Assembly (NCBI GenBank): GCA_024743075.1
Contig: JANSXG010000005.1
Location: 1-46,543, forward strand
Direction of reading: 5' to 3'
DNA from: a bacterium
Lineage (GTDB): Bacteria > Planctomycetota > Phycisphaerae > Phycisphaerales > UBA1924
Length of the DNA: 46,543 nt
How positions within the stretch are numbered: the first letter of the stretch is position 1; each line of letters begins with the position of its first letter. Positions 43,918 to 46,543 of this stretch are shown one piece after another. The position numbers and the translations under genes are program-made. Below the pieces are notes generated by a model. It saw only the letters and a program-made list of their open reading frames with translations, searched no databases and was not told the origin of the DNA.

Positions 43918-45783
43918 ATGCCGACCGTGACGAACCTCAGCCGCTGGCTTCTCACCCTGCTCCCTCTGAACCCGATCTGCGTCCGACTGGTCAACAGCGG
44001 CTCGCGCCGGCTTCGCCACCTCTACATCCGCTCGGCCTACCTCGGCGTCCTCATCGTCCTGCTCCTCGCCCTGCTGATGCAGTCCAACGCCGCGGTCCAG
44101 AACTATCGCGACCTCGCGGCAGCCGGTGCCTCGGCCTTCCAGTGGGTTGCCTATTTTCAACTGGGCCTTATCTGCATCCTCACTCCCGTCTTCATGGCCG
44201 GGGCGATCGCGCAAGAAAGCAACCCGAAGAACTGGGACGTCCTGCTGACCACCCCGCTCAGCACCCCCCAGATCGTGTTGGGCAACCTCTTCGGTCGCCT
44301 GTTCTTCGTCCTCGCCCTGCTCGCGTGCTCGCTCCCGCTCTTCGCGATCACCCAGTACTTCGGTGGCGTTCCGGGACGAGCCGTGCTGATGAGTTACCTC
44401 GTGTCCGCCGCGGCGGCTCTGCTGGTCGGGGCGATCGCGATCGCGCTGGCGGTCAACCGGCTGGCCGGGCGTCGCGCCGTCTTCACCTTTTACGCCGCCG
44501 TCGTCAGCTACATCGGCGTCACCTTCGCCATCGACCTCGCCCTGCGCGCCGGCTCGCCCGCCGGGCCCGGCGGCGTCACCGTTTTCACGCCGATCAACCC
44601 CTTCCTCGCGCTGGAGGCCCTGCTCCAGCCGTCTTCGTACCCCCGACCCGACGCCGTCGCGCTCGCCGACATGGGGTCCTTCGCCCGCCTGTGGTTCGGC
44701 AGCCCGGTCGCGGTGTGGTGCTGGCTCAGCATCGGGCTGAGTCTGGCGATGTGCCTCGTGAGTTCGCTCACCCTCCGGCAGGTCGGCGCGACGCAGGGTG
44801 TGCCGTGGTACCGCAAGATGTTCGGCCTCGGCGCGCGCGATGCCGACACCCGCCCCGCTCGCGAGGTCTGGAACAACCCGGTCGCCTGGCGCGAAGCCGC
44901 GGCCCGGGCCAACACTCTCCCCAAACTCCTCGCGCGATGGGGCTTCATCCTCATGGGCGCCCTCTGGGGTATCGGCCTGACGATCGTCTACCACCGCGCC
45001 GGGCTCGACCACGAGGGCTTCCGCTTCGCGATGCTCGCGACCTTTCTCACCGAGTTCGCGGTCATCGTGCTCATCGCCATCAACATGAGCGCGACCGCGA
45101 TCTCCCGCGAGCGTGAGGACGGCACGCTCGACCTGCTGCTCACCACGCCGCTGAGCCAGGCGTACTACCTCAATGGCAAACTCCGGGGCCTGATCAGTTA
45201 CCTCGCCCCGCTCATCGCCATCCCGGTCGGCACCATGGCCATCGCCGGGATCTACGTCCTCTTCGACGGCTTCGGACGGACAGACGGCGTCACCGTCGCC
45301 ACCCCCGTAGTCTCCAGCTCGCGCGGCACGCTCAGCATCGACGCCCCGGTCATCCTGCCCGAGGTCGCCTTCACGCTGCCCATCGTGACCATCGCCTTCC
45401 TCGCCTTCGCGATCATCGTCGGCCTGCAGTGGTCGCTCATGAGCCGCGGCACGATCGGCTCGGTCGTCGCCACGGTTGCGGTCGTCGGGCTCGTCGGGAG
45501 CATCGTCGGCGTCTGCGGCTGGCAGGCCGGCACCGGCATCTCCACCGTCGGCCCGTTCCTCAGTGCGTTCACGCCCCCATCACTGGCCTACGCCTGCCTG
45601 AACCCGGTCGGCGCCCTCGGCGCGAGCATCGACGCCCCCGACGACCTCGGCCAGGCTCGCATCGGCCTGATCGCCGGCTGCCTCATCGCCGCGACGGCGT
45701 ACATCCTGATCGTGCTTGCGATGAAGGCGAGTATGGTCAAGACGTTTGATACGACGACGAGGCGCTTGGCGGGGACGCGGTGA
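43918..45783 (+). CDS. ABC-2 type transporter permease
   Basis: A 621-residue membrane protein with about 13-14 hydrophobic segments in two similar halves, each containing the ABC-2 permease pattern. The first half has FMAGAIAQESNPKNWDVLLTTPLS in part (AQESNPKNWDVLLTTPLS) and the second TAISREREDGTLDLLLTTPLS in part (ISREREDGTLDLLLTTPLS). This repeat shows a duplication or fusion of two such domains. The ATP-binding partner is not in the window and may lie elsewhere. The ATG at 43918 begins just before the first hydrophobic part. A long inverted-repeat element follows its stop. Confidence 0.83.
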   Translation: MPTVTNLSRWLLTLLPLNPICVRLVNSGSRRLRHLYIRSAYLGVLIVLLLALLMQSNAAVQNYRDLAAAGASAFQWVAYFQLGLICILTPVFMAGAIAQESNPKNWDVLLTTPLSTPQIVLGNLFGRLFFVLALLACSLPLFAITQYFGGVPGRAVLMSYLVSAAAALLVGAIAIALAVNRLAGRRAVFTFYAAVVSYIGVTFAIDLALRAGSPAGPGGVTVFTPINPFLALEALLQPSSYPRPDAVALADMGSFARLWFGSPVAVWCWLSIGLSLAMCLVSSLTLRQVGATQGVPWYRKMFGLGARDADTRPAREVWNNPVAWREAAARANTLPKLLARWGFILMGALWGIGLTIVYHRAGLDHEGFRFAMLATFLTEFAVIVLIAINMSATAISREREDGTLDLLLTTPLSQAYYLNGKLRGLISYLAPLIAIPVGTMAIAGIYVLFDGFGRTDGVTVATPVVSSSRGTLSIDAPVILPEVAFTLPIVTIAFLAFAIIVGLQWSLMSRGTIGSVVATVAVVGLVGSIVGVCGWQAGTGISTVGPFLSAFTPPSLAYACLNPVGALGASIDAPDDLGQARIGLIAGCLIAATAYILIVLAMKASMVKTFDTTTRRLAGTR

Positions 45784-45792
45784 ACCCTCGAA

Positions 45793-45943
45793 GGGTGGCG
45801 TGGTCTAAGCGCAGCGCAGGCCACGAGGAGTTCTGGGAATTAGGAGACGCGTCGGCGCGATAAGAGTGGTCCGGTCGAAGCTGCAATTGAAGCGGCCTCT
45901 CCGCTCACAACGTGGCCTGCGCTGCGCTTAGACCACGCCACCC
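45793..45943. repeat. 151-nt element with perfect 33-bp inverted ends
   Basis: Positions 45793-45825 and 45911-45943 are exact reverse complements over 33 bases, with an 85-base spacer. The pairing stops abruptly at both ends. The spacer holds a GGAGA/TCTCC pair that could extend the fold. It lies between convergent genes, ten bases after the permease stop and seven before the carboxypeptidase stop. It has no coding frame. It looks like a small non-autonomous mobile element or a long bidirectional terminator. Confidence 0.9.
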
Positions 45944-45949
45944 AACTGC

Positions 45950-46543
45950 TCACTCCGCCACCGGCACGCTCTCGTAGAACGCGTCCAGGTCCGCCTTCAG
46001 TTTTTCGATTGACGGCCGGTGCAGGTACATCATGTGGCCCGCCTCGTAGTAGTGCGTCTCGTAGTTGCCCTGCAGCGACTCCTCGAGCTGCATCGTGTTG
46101 AAGGTGTAGTCCGATGCGAAGTGCGGAGTAGCCAGGTCGTAGTAGCCGCTGGCAAGGAAGACGCGCAGGTGCGGGTTCGCCGCCATCGCGCCGCGCAGGC
46201 GCTCGGCCACGTTCACGTACCGCGCCCGCCCCGCCGGCTCGTACGACCACGGCGAGACACCGGTGAGGATCTCGTACGGCAGGTCCGAGCGGTAGTTCAG
46301 CTCGGTGCGCAGGTAGTTGTTGAGCGCGCCGGTGTAGATGCCCTGGATCGCGGCGTACGACGGGTCGTACTCGTAGCGGTCACCGGCCGCCTCGCGATCG
46401 ATGCCCTTGAAGCGCGAGTCCAGACGCCCCACCGTCCGGGCGTCCTCGCGCAGCAGTTCCTTGTTGAACGGGCCGACGGACAGGCGCATGTTCACCTGCC
46501 GGATGTAGGTCTCGCTCAGGCCGGTGTACTCAGTCAATTTGCG
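45950..46543 (-). CDS. serine carboxypeptidase, peptidase S10 family (3' part, truncated by window edge)
   Basis: C-terminal part of an alpha/beta-hydrolase-fold serine carboxypeptidase. 197 residues are inside the window and the frame remains open at the right edge. The catalytic Asp lies in LASGYYDLATP and the catalytic His in YEAGHMMYLHRPS, both in standard S10 positions. The nucleophile Ser must lie upstream, outside the window. Family members are exported and remove C-terminal residues from peptides. It converges on the permease gene across the 33-bp inverted repeat. Confidence 0.88.
   Translation of the reverse strand, partial: RKLTEYTGLSETYIRQVNMRLSVGPFNKELLREDARTVGRLDSRFKGIDREAAGDRYEYDPSYAAIQGIYTGALNNYLRTELNYRSDLPYEILTGVSPWSYEPAGRARYVNVAERLRGAMAANPHLRVFLASGYYDLATPHFASDYTFNTMQLEESLQGNYETHYYEAGHMMYLHRPSIEKLKADLDAFYESVPVAE

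Noticed and set aside
1-46543. CRISPR array or prophage
   Set aside because: No regularly spaced direct repeats were found, and no phage structural, integrase-cassette or transposase gene; xerC looks like a housekeeping gene.

Overview
The window is a stretch of high-GC bacterial chromosome, most likely from a planctomycete of the Phycisphaerae type. That placement is inferred from four things: an alternative complex III plus caa3-type oxidase cluster, an archaeal-type topoisomerase VI (both subunits) in an otherwise bacterial gene set, secreted propeller proteins ending in dockerin-like repeats, and many lipoproteins. No rRNA or tRNA gene was recognised, so the taxonomy is not proven.

Layout. 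Positions 1-5.1 kb (minus strand) hold the 5' part of thyA, an MFS transporter, a seven-helix membrane protein, a B12-binding radical SAM gene interrupted by one in-frame TGA, and an anchored protein of unknown function. Positions 5.1-20.2 kb (minus) are a respiratory block. In transcription order it is actA (pentaheme cytochrome c), actB, actC, actD, actE, actF, a small membrane protein, sco, coxB (with fused cytochrome c), coxA, coxC and coxD. ActA-F oxidise quinol and pass electrons through c-type hemes to the oxidase, Sco helps load copper, and the divergent ctaA (20.5-22.1 kb, plus) makes heme A. A TTGACA-type promoter lies in front of actA and a second candidate promoter in front of coxB.

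Positions 22.1-28.8 kb hold ndk (minus), then top6B, a DHFR-like gene, three small exported proteins of unknown function, and top6A (all plus). The two topoisomerase VI subunits are therefore split by four unrelated genes. Positions 28.8-34 kb (plus) carry a receiver-ANTAR regulator, a structured non-coding stretch, a TolB-like propeller lipoprotein, a second lipoprotein, a small acidic protein and xerC. Positions 34-41.1 kb hold a PQQ-like propeller protein and an FG-GAP/ASPIC protein, both ending in dockerin-like repeats, and between them a zinc-ribbon membrane protein, mdh, a class I/II aminotransferase and a small acidic protein. Positions 41.3-46.5 kb hold a lipoprotein, rny, an ABC-2-type permease, a 151-nt element with perfect 33-bp inverted ends, and the 3' part of an S10 serine carboxypeptidase gene.

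The most unusual parts are the convergent non-coding region 38553-38975, the 33-bp inverted-repeat element at 45793-45943, the split topoisomerase VI locus with lysine-rich tails, the interrupted radical SAM gene, and the Asp/His-rich extensions shared by several respiratory subunits.
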